From positions 4,092,001 to 4,156,000 of the forward strand of contig JAETXT010000002.1 of the NCBI GenBank assembly GCA_019188255.1: a DNA stretch of 64,000 nt, given 5' to 3'. Positions 36,897 through 50,164 of the stretch are shown here, piece after piece. Position 1 is the stretch's first letter. Each line of letters starts with the position of its first letter. This stretch comes from Verticillium longisporum. Lineage: Eukaryota > Ascomycota > Sordariomycetes > Glomerellales > Plectosphaerellaceae. The position numbers and the translations under genes are program-made. The notes under the pieces are model-generated. The model did not search any database, was not told where the DNA came from, and was given only the letters and a program-made list of their open reading frames with translations.

Positions 36897-37520
36897 GGCA
36901 GTGCTGTGGAAGAGCAAGTGTGATGGTGGACTGTTGACAACGATGCTGCCTGGCGATGATTACCAAGACCACGGATCAGTTGGTTAGTCACGTGATAGCC
37001 ATGTCGGGAACCTGAACCACGAAGTCGCGATGCAGAAAAGATTCCATCGATCATTCACAAGAACCATCGCATTGTCTATTCAAGCCTATCGCCTGCAGTT
37101 ATACTATCTGATAGAGTTTAGGTTCAGCTAGAATGACCCTCGGTGACACTGACAATGCCTTGGTTCGGCGAGGACACAACGGGGCGGCGTAGGATCCACT
37201 TCACCGGGGGACAAAGTTCATCGGCCTCCAGACTACATCAGTGGGATGAGCATCGGAGCCATGCCTGAATATCAGGTCGCACAAGACCATGCAAACAGAA
37301 AGCGTCCCGTGCCTTTCAAGGACATTCAACTCTTCAAGATGTTCATGTTGAAATTGGGAGATGGACCTTCCCTTCATACGCCCAATCACGGCACTCATGC
37401 CCCGCCACTCGTCTGAGCAGTGACCTCACAAGCTGGGCAGTGACATACAGCGGGGCATGAGCTGACGACGTTTTGGGGTTTCGTCTTCGACCTCACACCT
37501 GCACAGCATAACGACCACAT
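36897..37520. promoter_or_regulatory. Divergent promoter region, MRX7-like / chitinase
   Basis: 624 bp head-to-head between a small housekeeping-type gene and a chitinase gene. No other feature is seen. Confidence 0.3.
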
Positions 37521-38923
37521 ATGCATCTCGCGCAGCCTATTCCTACCATTTTCACATCTGCCGCTGTCCTCCTGACAGTCTTGCTTTTCTTGCATGCCTA
37601 CACTGATACTCTTGCCCATCTACCCCTCCACTTCACCACGACTGACACTATGGGAGGCGGACCAGGCGAGGGCTTCCGCAGCGTTGCGTACTTTGTGAAT
37701 TGGTATGATTCCCCTCCATGGAGTTGCCTCCATTAGGGACTTCACCCAGAGTAGACTGCTAACTTGCAATTTTCTGCAGGGCCATCTACGGCCGCAAGCA
37801 TCGCCCACAAGACCTGCCTGTAGAGAACCTCACTCACGTTCTCTACGCATTCGCCAACGTCCGTCCCGAGTCGGGCGAGGTATACTTGACTGATACATGG
37901 GCCGACACGGACATCCACTGGGAGGGCGACTCGTGGAACGACTCGGGGACAAACCTCTACGGCTGCCTCAAGCAGCTCAACCTCTTGAAGCGCCGCAACC
38001 GCAACCTCAAGATCCTGCTGTCCATCGGCGGCTGGACCTACTCCTCCAACTTTAAGGCCCCGGCCGCGACCCCCGCCGGCCGCGAGACCTTTGCCCGCAC
38101 CTGCGTCGACCTCGTCAAGGATCTCGGCTTTGACGGCATAGACATAGACTGGGAATACCCGCAAAACGACGACGAGGCGCGCGACCTCGTCGCCCTGCTG
38201 GCCGCCGTGCGCGGCGCCCTCGACGCCTACGCCGCCACGCTGCCGGCGCCGTACCACTTTGAGCTGTCGGTCGCCTGCCCGGCGGGCGCGCAGAACTACG
38301 AACGCATGCGCCTCGCCGAGATGGACCCGCTGCTCGACTTTTGGAACCTCATGGCCTACGACTACGCCGGGTCGTGGGACGCCACTGCCGGGCACCAGGC
38401 GAACCTGCGGCCGTCGGGCGCGAACCCCGGCGCCACGCCCTTTAGCACCGTGGCGGCGCTCGAGGGGTACACGGCCAGGGGCGTCCCGGCCGACAAGATT
38501 GTCCTGGGCATGCCGCTCTACGGTCGGGCGTTTGAGAACACGGACGGGCCCGGGTGTGCGTACCAAGGCGTCGGCGAGGGCAGCTGGGAGCAGGGCGTGC
38601 TGGATTTCAAGACGTTGCCGGGAGAGGGGGCGCAGGAGGTGGAAGATGACGAAGTCGGTGCGAGCTGGTCGTGGGACGCGGGGCGGCGGAAGCTCGTCAC
38701 GTACGACACGGTCGGTATGGCGCGGAAAAAGGCACAATTCGTGCGGGATCGCGGGCTCGGCGGAGCCATGTGGTGGGAGAGCAGTGCCGACAAGACGGGC
38801 CCGGACAGCTTGATTGGAAATGTCGTTCAGGCGTTTGGAGGTCCGGGAGGTCTTCGGCGGCAGGAGAACTGTGTCACCCAGCCGCACACGAAGTACGATA
38901 ACCTGCGAGCAGGATTTGAGTAG
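37521..38923 (+). CDS. GH18 chitinase
   Basis: Hydrolyses chitin. Exons 37521-37702 and 37780-38923 give 441 aa. A hydrophobic stretch at residues 11-26 ([16 protein letters not shown]) near the N-terminus is either a signal peptide or a membrane anchor. The GH18 barrel starts [15 protein letters not shown] (after splicing), has the strand-3 motif [12 protein letters not shown] and the catalytic motif [10 protein letters not shown], where the last Glu is the acid. Then come [10 protein letters not shown] and the C-terminal [13 protein letters not shown] chitin-insertion-like alpha+beta region, with [12 protein letters not shown] before it, marks subgroup A. No chitin-binding module follows. 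Such enzymes act in wall remodelling, mycoparasitism or attack on arthropod cuticle; the sequence alone cannot choose. Confidence 0.93.
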
Positions 38924-39134
38924 CAGCCTTTCTCGGATTTATTGGCTTTGTGTTACGAGAATTCGAATGGGGACATCACATTGTGTGCACAGCGATTGAA
39001 GTGAGGTAACTTGAAAGCATTGTCATTGCCAGCCTCTGATGGGCTGATGGTGTTTTGCTACATCAACGCCGCGGCCATCCTTCCTTAGCCGACTGAATGC
39101 CCATCCCGAAACCCGTGCATGTCGTGTCATCTCA

Positions 39135-40410
<1,276 letters not shown>

Positions 40411-41125
40411 ATGGTCAAGAAGAGAAAGGACAAGTATGCCTCAACCCAATCGACCCTCCTCGAGGCACTCGACCGCCATGCCTATCGATCATAGCTAACA
40501 ACCTCCCCAGCGGCCGCAACAAGAAGGGCCGCGGCCACGTCAAGCCCATCCGCTGCAGCAACTGCTCGCGATGCACGCCCAAGGACAAGGCGATCAAGAG
40601 GTTCACCATCCGCAACATGGTCGAGTCTGCCGCCATCCGTATGCCGCCTTTCGCTCTCTGCCCCTCCCTGAATTCTGCTGACAACAGTCCAGGTGACATC
40701 TCTGACGCCTCGGTCTTCGCCGAGTACACCGTCCCCAAGATGTACCTGAAGCTGCAGTACTGCGTCTCTTGCGCCATTCACGGCAAGATTGTCCGGTACG
40801 TTCGTCGCAACACGCGACGGCTGCGCGCCTCGCTGCGCGCATGCGCTTCAGATGAGCCTTGGTCGTGTGGTCGCCCGCCACTGTCTCTCCGTCCGCACCA
40901 GTCTCGTCCTGCGACGAGTTGGGCCAGCAGGGGGAGCGAGAGTGGCGTCAGCACCACACGAAGCTATCTGAAGTATCCCTTCAGCAGCAGGACCTTTGCT
41001 GACAAGTTTTTAGTGTCCGCTCCGTCGTCGGCCGCCGCAACCGTGCCCCTCCTCCTCCGGTCCGCTACAACAAGGACGGCAAGAAGATCGTCCCCACCCA
41101 GGGCGCCAAGACCACCACTGCTTAA
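40411..41125 (+). CDS. rps26: 40S ribosomal protein S26 (eS26)
   Basis: Small-subunit protein at the mRNA exit channel. Exons 40411-40433, 40511-40638, 40693-40795 and 41014-41125 give 121 aa, the usual length. Splicing joins MVKKRKDN with [20 protein letters not shown], then [20 protein letters not shown] and [20 protein letters not shown]. The four zinc ligands are in CSNC and CVSC. The very short first exon (23 nt) is typical of fungal ribosomal genes. Intron 3 (40796-41013, 218 nt) is much longer than the other introns of this window and could host a regulatory element or small nucleolar RNA, but I found no convincing C/D boxes. Confidence 0.95.
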
Positions 41126-41400
41126 ACGGTGCATGTCATGTTTGGGAGGAAGCGCAGCGGATGAACACAGCCAAAAGTCTTTTTCGGCTCATGAATCACG
41201 AAACGGATCATGGCAGGATGGGCCGGTGTCTAGGGATCGGGCCATAGACAATGGAAAAAATAAGCCAGCTCAAGCTATCAGGATGTGATGTGCGTGTGAA
41301 ATGCATGTGAAATAGCGTTCTCGGGTCTCTATAGAGATGTGCTTGCAACATGTGTCCACCAATCTCTACTGACTTCCCATGTTTTCATGCCGCTCTTGTT

Positions 41401-43425
41401 TTACGCACCACCACGAGCATCCCTATCCTTACCTCCAAACATCCTCCTCGCCAACCCCGGCGCATTACACTCTGTGCCATTGACACAGATGTTTGTCTCG
41501 CAGCAACTATCCACCAAGCAAGCCATTCCCTCACCACAGGGTCTGTCAGCATCACAAGCATCGTAACCCTTACACAGCCCGGTCCTAAACGCAACCCCTG
41601 ACCCGTCGACAGTCCGCCCACAGATACAGTTCGAGCCCGGGACCAGCGCCTCACGCCCGTACGACCCGTCCGCGCCACCGCCAGTACACGTGCCCACGTT
41701 TGGACAGCAAGCCAGCTGTTCGCTGTCCGTCATGTTCCTCGTGTACTCCAGTGTTGAGTTCGGTGCTACTTTTAGCGTAGCCAAGACTACAGCCGACGTC
41801 CCAGCCAGCGTGAGGTTGAACGGTGTCGGTGCTTGGTGGAGCGCACGGCAAGCTTGCCTACGGAGAGCTTGGGCGCCACCGTGAGAGGCAATGGTATCTT
41901 CGAGTGCTGACTGGCCGCGTGTCGTCGAGGCGAAGAAGTCACCCGCCGGCTCCCACAGGGCGCGGAATTGGTTGAGCAGGGCGGCAATGGTGGTCAGTGT
42001 CCTAGGGCCAAGGTTGAGTCCCGGTTCCAGGAACGGCTGGAACAGTGAGGCTTGGGTCAACCGAGGCCCCATCTGGTCGAGGAGCAGGGCCCAGATTGTG
42101 GTGAGGCGTGGACAGGCGCCGGGCAGGCGGCCGCGCGCGAGGCGAGATAGGAGCGCGTCTACAGATGCCTCGCAGCGCATTTCCGTCGAACTGCTGCTTG
42201 GAAAGGGGCATGTTGCGACGAAAGTACCCGGAGGCCCCTGAAGTGTCTCGCAGGGCAGAGGCCCGATACGTACGGTGGGACGGAGCTCGGGGCGCAGTGG
42301 CTCGCCGCACTGGTCCTTCATTTTGAGCAGTACGAAGAAAGACTCGAGAGCCATCATACGTGGCTTCACATCATCCCTCAAGTCCCTAGCGTCATTTCGA
42401 TCGATCGATGTAGTGTTGCCAGGTGAAGGCACCGCATCGAGGCATGTGGTGTTCGTGATGTTGTTCAACTGGCCGAAGAAATTGTCAATCATGACATCAA
42501 CCTTGACCTTGCACGTCGAACTCGCAAAGTGGATGCCTTTATTGTCGATGGCCAATGAGTTCCTATCTTTGTCTTGTATCACGACGCGGTCGGAGTCTGA
42601 AATGTCGAAGAAGAGGCTGTTCAAGGCTTGGTCCAAAACGCGTACATACTTTGCTTGCGTGGCATTTTGGTCAAAGTAAATAGCCTCAACATACGGAGGG
42701 TTGCGATCTGTGTTGTTGAGACGTGACTCTCGGAGACTGCCAGTCGGCGTAGGCACCGCATAGCAGCCGGTCGCGTCCAAATCACCCGTGACGCTGACGC
42801 CAGTGAAGGTCCGGGGCCGGGCGGCGTATGTGTTGCGAGTCTGTGTGGCTGTAGTCGATGTGAGGGAGGGGCTCGTTGTTGATCGTGTCTTGGAGCTTTT
42901 TGACGTGGATTTCGGGCCAGAATATTTTGAGGTAGAGCTAGAAGAGGAACGAGTAGTCGTTGTCCGAGATTTTGTCGTCCTGCTTTTGGTGTGAATGTGA
43001 CTTTGCGTGCTATTGTGTAGTTTTGAGATGTGGGTGCTTTCGAGCCCACAAGCTGAGGTCGTTGAGGAAACAACAGGCTCATAAGAGCGAGTCGCACCAG
43101 CGCTGTGACTGGCCACCTGTCCAGAAGATGAAATTGACAGTGACAAGAGACAAGAGCACTATCGTAGCCAGTTGCCTGATCAGATACTGACAGAAGCAGT
43201 AGACTTTTAGACACAACTCACCGCGGAAATCAACCGGTCAGGAGCGTACGTAGCAGCAGCCCGCGGCGGGAGCACCGTCGTTCTCGGGTCTTTGGGGCCG
43301 AGCAAGGAGGCGCAATAAGGCCAAGCATCAGCTCGTTCAAAAACGCGATTAAGGGCATCGGCAGAGCATTTAGCCCAGACTGGGAGAACGTGGGCCAAAA
43401 TGGCGAACAAAGACAGAATCAGCAT
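41401..43425 (-). CDS. Secreted Ser/Thr-rich, Cys-rich protein of unknown function
   Basis: I do not recognise this family. Exons 43425-43222 and 43116-41401 give 639 aa. The N-terminus is a clear signal peptide (MLILSLFAILAHVLPVWA). A short segment with WPYCASLLG follows, then a Ser/Thr/Lys-rich stretch at about residues 85-175 that is likely O-glycosylated and wall-spanning. The central part (about 180-530) is globular with several N-glycosylation sequons (for example NNTD, NATQ, NITNTT). The last 100 residues are cysteine-rich: ACCPNVGTCTGG, SNCICG, CKGYDACDADRPCGEG and CLVDSCCETNICVNGTEC. There is no GPI-type tail; the protein ends with a basic segment. It may be a cell-wall or extracellular protein. 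Confidence 0.8.
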
Positions 43426-44308
43426 ATCGACAAGGCCTTCAGATTTTCTGTTTGCATTTAAGATGACACAAAATAGGAAGTCTAGGGGGAATAGGTTATG
43501 AGCTGACTGGAGCCGTTTTTCGCAGTTATATAACAACCAAACTCAGTCGGAACTTGAAAAGACTCTGGAGCTCGGATTCTTCTTTGTTGAGCTGAAAACC
43601 ATTGGTCTCAGCCTTCTTCGGCCGAGTTCGGTAGCATGACGTTTAGAGAACCTTGTATATCTATCTTGGGAAGTCAGGATACCGATCGCTTGACAAAATG
43701 GAATTCATGCAGTACACAAGCTTGTTGTTTGCTTACCTCGTTCCTGGAACGTGTCACGATACAATTATTTACCCTCGACAGCAGCTTTCATCCCTGACTC
43801 TTTCAATTAAGACTCAGATCGGCTGAGTAACGGCCCTCGCATTAGATCCTGTAGTTGTGCTTTTCAGCCAGTCCAGGGGTAAAATCACACAAGACGTGGT
43901 AGACAGGTTCGCCTCGTTGTGCAGACTATCGACCTGCCATGAGACCATTACACCTACCACCGAACCCGCATGCCAGGCCCTCGCGCGCTTAAGACACCGC
44001 AGCCGGAGTATGACAGACGTGCTTCCATCAGATTGCTATTCGCTCACGAACGTGGTGGAGATTGCAGTTTCTCGGCTATTGATCTCGTGCGGTTCGGACT
44101 TTGAAGATCAGAGAGCTACAAGACAAATCACTAGAAACCTCGATCATCCGCAAAGGAGAACACGCAAGTCGATCCAAACACAGACATTTCATGAACTCCG
44201 CCCAGTCACTAAATCATACCCTTGCCCAACCCTTCTCGTGAATCATGACCCTCAAGCTGTACACAAATATGCCAATCATCCCTCACGCCCCCGGCGTCAT
44301 TATCATCA
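43426..44308. other. Intergenic region
   Basis: Promoter of the secreted protein gene and 3' flank of SMC4. A plus-strand frame of 172 codons (43857-44375) has no family features and runs into the SMC4 3' end, so it is not called. Confidence 0.45.
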
Positions 44309-47300
44309 TCACCGCGCCGTCATTTGCTGCGTCCCCGTCGCCTGCGCCTGCGCCTGCCTCTGCCTCGTGATGTAGTCCTGGTTCTCAATCGTCACACTCT
44401 TCGTCATGTGGTTCACCTTGTACACGCCGACCAGTCTCGCCGCGAGCTCGAACATGTTGTTGCGCAGCGAGATGACGATGAATTGGGCGTTCTTGGTGCG
44501 CTCCTTGATGTAGTTGGCCACGATTGAGACCTGTGTCTTGTTAGCATCTGCCCATAGCCTCAATGATCCAGCAAAACTTACGTTACGGAAATCAAGAGCC
44601 GCGTCGATCTCGTCCATGACGTACAGCGGCGTCGGCTTGTAGTGGTGCAGGGCGAATACGAGCGCCAGACTGCTGAGCGTCTTTTCACCACCAGACAGGT
44701 TGCTGATGTTCTTCCAAGACTTCTTAGGTGGCATGACGCTGAAGAGGATGCCCTCGCTGAAGGGGTCAAGAGAGTCCACGAGCTCGAGCTCGGCGTTGCC
44801 GCCCATTGTGATCATTTGGTACATCTCCTTAAGCCTCAGCGAGATCATGCCGAAGCCCTCCATGAATCCTTCGAGTCGCAGCCGGCGGAGCTCGTCGCAC
44901 CGCTTCTTGGCCACATCGCGCTGGCCCACTGCCGATGCGAGGTCCGAAGATCGCGCCGCATGCTCTTCCACGCGCCGACGGTACTCGGCGAGCACACCGA
45001 GGTCGACATTGACGTTCTGCGTCTTCTCCTCGAGTGCCGCAATCTCCCCTTTGAGCTTCTCCTTGCTCATATCCGCCAGCTCGTCTGGAGTGTACGAAGG
45101 GAGTTCCTGCGGCTGGCGCACGCGCGCCGTGGGATCCAGTCGCACCGTTGTGTCAGCGTCCTCCATACTGGCGTCCTCGTCCGCCTCTGGGGCGTCCATG
45201 TCGACGTCCTCCTCTTTAGGCTCATCCTTGATAGGCGGCGCGTCCTCAGACACAGGCTCTCCAGTGAGATCCTCAACGTTTTGCAGCACAAGCTTTGACA
45301 GCTTGTCGTCCCAGTAACGCAGCCTCTTCTCGTTCTCGTTCAGCTGCTTCTGGTTCTCCTCGAGCTTGTTGCGCATCTCAATCTCGACGGCCCGTGTCTC
45401 GTTCAACTCGGCCGTCTTCCCGTTGAGCTCCGTCTTGAGGGCTGCGAGCTCCTCCTTCTTGACTGCCAGTGCCTCCTGCGCCTCCTCGACCCGGCTCGTC
45501 AAAGATTCGGCGTTCTCGCCCTGGTTCTCAATCTCATTGTCGAGCTTCTCGAGATCACGCGCCGCCGCCTCGATCTCTTTGATTGCCTTGACGTGGTCTT
45601 TCTCGAGCTTGACACGCTGCTTCTCCGCCTTGGCCTTGCGGACCTCAGCATTGGAGATATCCTCGCTCTGCGATGTGACATCGGCTCGCAGCGTGTCAAC
45701 ATTGGCTTTCTGGATCCGCAGCTTCTCGCCGCCGACCTGCATGATCTTGTCTTGTAGCGCTTGTATTTCTTCCTCGACGCCCGCTGTCTCCTCGTGCAGG
45801 GCCTCGACGGCCTTGTTGAGCTTGGCAATTTCCTTTTCAAGCTCAGCCATCCGGTTGTTGTCCGATTGAGACGGCTGGTGCTCCTTGGCAATGTCCTTGA
45901 TGCGGCGCTGTGCATCCGCCAGGTTCTTGGCCGCCGACTCGAGTTCAAGGCCAATCTTCTGCATCTTGGTATCGAGCTGCGGGATCTGGTCGTTGAGCGT
46001 GCGGAGCCTGTTCTCGAGTTCTCGTTGATGGTCCTGCCACATCTGGAACTTTTCGTCCAGAGCGTCACGGTCCGCCTCGAGCTTGGCAACCTGGTCCTTG
46101 CTTGTTTCTGAGACCAGCTTGGACGACATGAGACCTCTTTTGACTGTGGTGCCACCACCCGACATGGTACCTGACTTGTCAATGAGCTCTCCGTCGAGTG
46201 TCACGACGCGCCATCGTTTCGCGCCATAGGCGATGCGGTTTGCCTGTGCGAGATCCTTGGCTACAAGCGTGTCTTGCATGGCGTGGTAGAAAGCGGGCCG
46301 GAAACGATCCTCCTTGGCTATGACAAGGTCAAATAGCCGAGGCGCGTCCTCGGGCGTCTGAATTGGTTGCAAGTCGCGCGCTCGCAGCTTGTCAAGGCAG
46401 ATGAAATTGCCACGGCCGAGGTTTGTCTTGCGCAGGTACTCGATGCACTGCTGACCGGCCTCGACCGTATCGGTGACAAAGTTGTCTAGCGAAGCGCATG
46501 CTGTCGAGATGGCCACGTCGAACTTGGGGTCGATGGCGCCAAGGTTGCCCAGTCGTCCGTGGAATCCGTCAATACGACCTGACTCCTTCATGCGCATCAG
46601 GGCCGTCAAGACGTTGCCCTGAGTCTGCGTCTGGGACAGGTTTGACCGCGCCTCGTCGGCCTTTTGCCGTGCGTTGGACACCTTTTGCCTGATTCGTGGC
46701 TCGTCTTTGGCGAGAACCTCAATCTCGGCGCCGACCTCCTTGGCCTCTTCTTCAAGAGCTGCCTTTTCCGCCTGGCAAGCCTCGAGCTCCTGGGCCTTTG
46801 CCTGGCGACTCTCTTTGATAGAGGCAATCTTGGCTTGCATCTCTTCCATGGCGACTTCGCCAGCGTTAGCCTTCTCAAGCAAGATGTTCATCTCGCTCTC
46901 GGCCACGGCAATAGCCGACTGCTTCTGGTTGATCTTCTCCTTCCAGGGCTCGAGTGATTTTTGCTTGGCTGCGATCTGGTCGGAAAACTTTTGCGTTTTG
47001 CCCTTGAGGCTCTCGCGAATCGTTGTGAGCTCGGCCTCTTCTTCTTCAATACGGATTTCGAGTGAGGCGATCTCCTTAGCGCCTCGCTCGATGAGAGCGG
47101 CGCACTCAACGATCGTCTCATCAGTTTCTTTGGCAGAGTTTTCGCAGTTAGCTGTGGTCTTTTCCAACTTCTTCTGCTTGTCCGTCAGGAACTTGCGCTT
47201 CTCGTCGAATTTGACACGTTCCTGCTCAAACTTGGCCAGCTCCTTGGCGAGGCCCTGGGCGTCCTTCTCGTGGGCCTCGAACTCCTTGCGGCCCTGCGCG

Positions 47301-48786
47301 TATGTCTGCTCGAGCTGTTTGATGACCTTTTCGCCACCGTGGTGTTTCTCCAGCTCGATATCCAGCTGTGCCTGCATCTGACTGATGGCTTCACCAGTGA
47401 CCGACAAATTATCGTTGCACTCGCTGATGTAGAGCTGGTAGAGAGCGGACTGCTTGATCGCGAGCTCGTTCTCGTCGCGGATGAACGCCAGGGCCTTTTC
47501 TTTCTTGTCCTCAAGGCCTTTCTTCTCCTTCTCGACGTGCTGGACGCGCCCACTCTTCTCCATGCAGATGTCGTTGAGTGTCTCTACCTCCGCTGCTGTC
47601 TCCTCGATTGGCGTCTTGTATTTGGAAGTGCCGATAATGTCTTCAAGATACTCCAGAAGGCCATCGTCGTGTTCGTTGGCCGCTTTGGGTTTCATCTGCG
47701 CGATCGACTCGACCTCGCCCTGAAGAATGAGGAACCGCTTGTGATCAAGGTCGATGCCACGGTCACGGAGAAGGGTCGTCACGGTTGTAAAGTTGGACAA
47801 CTTGTTGTCGATGTAGTATTGACTCGAGTTGTTCTTGAACGCTTTGCGCGACACGGTAAGAATGGAATCGGGAATATCGAGGGGCGGGCCGTTGGGCTGA
47901 TCAATGACCTCCTTGAAGTGAACCGAGACCTCGCAGTGATCAAGATTAGGGTACTGCGCCGAGTTGTGAATGAGCGCGGAAAGCTTGCCCTGTCGCATTT
48001 TGCTGGCGCGGAAACCAAATACGAACAGCAGTGAATCGATAACATTGGATTTGCCGGAACCGTTGGGCCCGACGACTGAAGAGAAGGACGCGTGGAAGGG
48101 ACCGACCTCCTGGCGACCTGCGTAACTTTTGAAGTTGGTCAGCACCAAGTGAGTAATAACAAGGCGCGGCTTCGCAATGGTGTTTTCGACGATGGGCACC
48201 GTCATGTTGCGCGACTTGAGGACAATGTCCATCGGCTTCTCAAGAACCGTGTCCATAGCGTGAATCGGCTTAACTGCCGACTGGCTTTCGTCGACGAAAG
48301 ACGGCTGCTCATTGACGCTTGCAGTTGTGATATCAGCCAGCGGAATGGCATGCAGCCTTGATGCATCGGGAGAAGCTGAGGGCTTGGGCGTGGCCAGGGG
48401 TGCTTCAAGATCTGGCGTCTTTGCCTTAGAGGCTCGGGGTGCGACGCTTTTGCGTTTTCTGGGGAGGGAGTCTTCTTCTCAGGCTCTGGTTCGGCGATGG
48501 TTGTTTCAGGGTCGAATACCTGGCTCGGCTCGATGGTTGATGTAGACACGTTGGACATGCTCTTCTTAGGCCTGCCGCGTGACCGTGGTGCTGTGGGTGT
48601 GGAGGAGGACACGGTGGAAGCAACACTCCTTCGCGGCTTTCGTGTTGGGCTGCGCGCGGGCGCTGGCGTGAATTCTTCGAGATCTTCCTCCTGCGCCTTG
48701 GTGGTGTTGCCAATCTCTTCTTCGTCCGAGGATTCAACAATGGTAGCCTGCCGCCGCGAACGGCGCGGTCTCTCTGCTGCCGACAT
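44309..48786 (-). CDS. smc4: SMC4, condensin ATPase subunit, one frame break
   Basis: Core subunit of condensin that, with SMC2, compacts mitotic chromosomes by loop extrusion. Start ATG 48786 (ACCACC before ATG; MSAAERPRRSRRQATIVESS). One intron at 44581-44531; about 1,475 aa. An acidic, Ser/Pro-rich N-terminal extension precedes the head: ITHLVLTNFKSYAG, Walker A GPNGSGKSNVIDSL. Long coiled coils flank a hinge near the middle (residues about 645-800, with FDVAISTACASLDNFVTDT). The C-terminal head has NLSGGEKTLSSLALVFALHH, Walker B YVMDEIDAALD and FRNVSIVANYIKERT, the last joined across the intron. The frame slips in the N-terminal tail at the adjacent G run 48461-48464 or T run 48455-48458, where one base is missing. 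It diverges from the ELYS gene. Confidence 0.95.
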
Positions 48787-49141
48787 GGTGGTTGGTGCCG
48801 TGATCTCGTCTGGGAGGAAAATGAAAGCGATCGTGACGTGACGAAATGAGTGACGCGAAAACGGGAAATGGGGAATTGGCGGTGTTGATGTTGAAAGTCG
48901 GTGGTGGTGGTGTTGAATCACCCCCACCTTTGTTTGATTTCGGCCAGATTAGGCGGGCGATTGTAAACAAACAAGCCACAAGAAGCCACTACTTCAGCAC
49001 TAGCCACTTTACGTCATCACGTGAATTCGCGAAGGGATTGAGCATGGAGAGTGGGGAGCTGTGGTCTGCACCTCAACACCATAGACGATTTTGTCGCGAC
49101 ATCGCCAGTAGCAATTGGCCATCCTCCCTTTCGCCGCAGCC
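48787..49141. promoter_or_regulatory. Divergent promoter, SMC4 / ELYS
   Basis: Only 355 bp separate the two start codons. The sequence CGCGAAA at 48854-48860 fits the SCB consensus CRCGAAA bound by the yeast SBF cell-cycle factor, and a second similar GACGAAA lies at 48839-48845. Short motifs like this arise by chance, so the site is a candidate only. Confidence 0.4.
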
Positions 49142-50164
49142 ATGCTTGACTACACCAACTTTGACGAGGTCTTCGGGTCTCCCGTAGGAAACCCCTACAA
49201 CAAGCAGGCTCTCCAGGAGATTGAGACCTTCCGCAAGGGCTCTGACGGTGTTCTCTTCATTGACCGCGTTTTGAACGCCCTGGGCCTGTCCAAAGGTACT
49301 TTAGCATGCAGAAAAATGTGTCGCGCAACCCGTCTAACAAGTTTCAGCGAAAAGTTATCCTCCGAAAATGACACTGCGCTGCGAAACCTACACAAGACGC
49401 TCTGTGAAGCCGACATCTCTACGCACCACCGCTTGTCCATCTTCTACTACCTGCTCCTCGACACTGATGGCCACGACAACCGCGCGCAGTTCTCAACACG
49501 CTTCGCCAACGCTTCCGGTGTGCCCAAGAACTACCAGATCTTCATGAAGGGCCTCTGGCTTTTGGACCACCACAAGTTCGAGGTATGATGAACAGACAGC
49601 CGCCAGAGAGGCAAGCAAGCCCCAACTGACAAACTCGGACAGCGCGCCCTCGAGCACGTCACGCACCCCTCGCTGACCCCAGACTTTGCCGACGAGATTG
49701 TCACGACGTTCGCACGGAACAACCCCACGCTGGCGCTCGCCTACTTCCATACGGTGCAGCCTGTGCTCAAGACGCGCGACGCCCTCGAGTTGCTTTTCAA
49801 CGCTCTCGCCCTCGCGAGCGTCACTGAGGCCCTGGCGTTCTCGCGCACCCACCCTGCTGCCGTGCGCGAGCAGCTCTTCCGCCGTCTCGTGTCGAGCGTG
49901 CTTGATGCACAAGCAGGCGATGACACGGCCCGCCGCGCCATTGAACTCGTCGGGCTGTCGCTCGATGCGGACGAAGAGGCGTGGCTGGAAACTTACCTTC
50001 TCGAAGGCGATGGCAAGAGGCTGAAGAACGCACAGGATACGCTGCTCATGCGCAAGCTCGCGACGGGCAGGTACACTGAGGCCGTCAAGGAGAAGGGGCT
50101 CGGCGGCCGGTGGGGAGTCGTCATTGAGGGGCTGAAGAGTGGCATAGGCGGTCGCACCTTGTGA
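49142..50164 (+). CDS. ELYS-domain nuclear pore protein, one frame break
   Basis: Fungal ELYS-like proteins bind the Nup107/Y complex and dock it on chromatin. Exons 49142-49295, 49348-49582 and 49643-50164 give about 303 aa after allowing one base. The protein starts MLDYTNFDEVFGSPVGNPYN; the family-typical LSKAKSYPPK lies just after intron 1, followed by LRNLHKTLCEADISTHHRLS, SGVPKNYQIFMKGLWLLDHH, THPSLTPDFADEIV and LALAYFHTVQPVLK. This is the ELYS (PF13934-type) domain as found in stand-alone fungal proteins of about 290-300 aa; the large beta-propeller and AT-hook of animal ELYS are absent, as is normal in fungi. The frame slips by one missing A at the run 49365-49368. Divergent from SMC4. 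Confidence 0.88.

Noticed and set aside
43857..44375. 172-codon plus-strand frame upstream of the secreted protein gene
   Set aside because: It runs antisense into the SMC4 C-terminus and ends in low-complexity His and Cys/Ala tracts that are the reverse complement of SMC4 coding and flank sequence.
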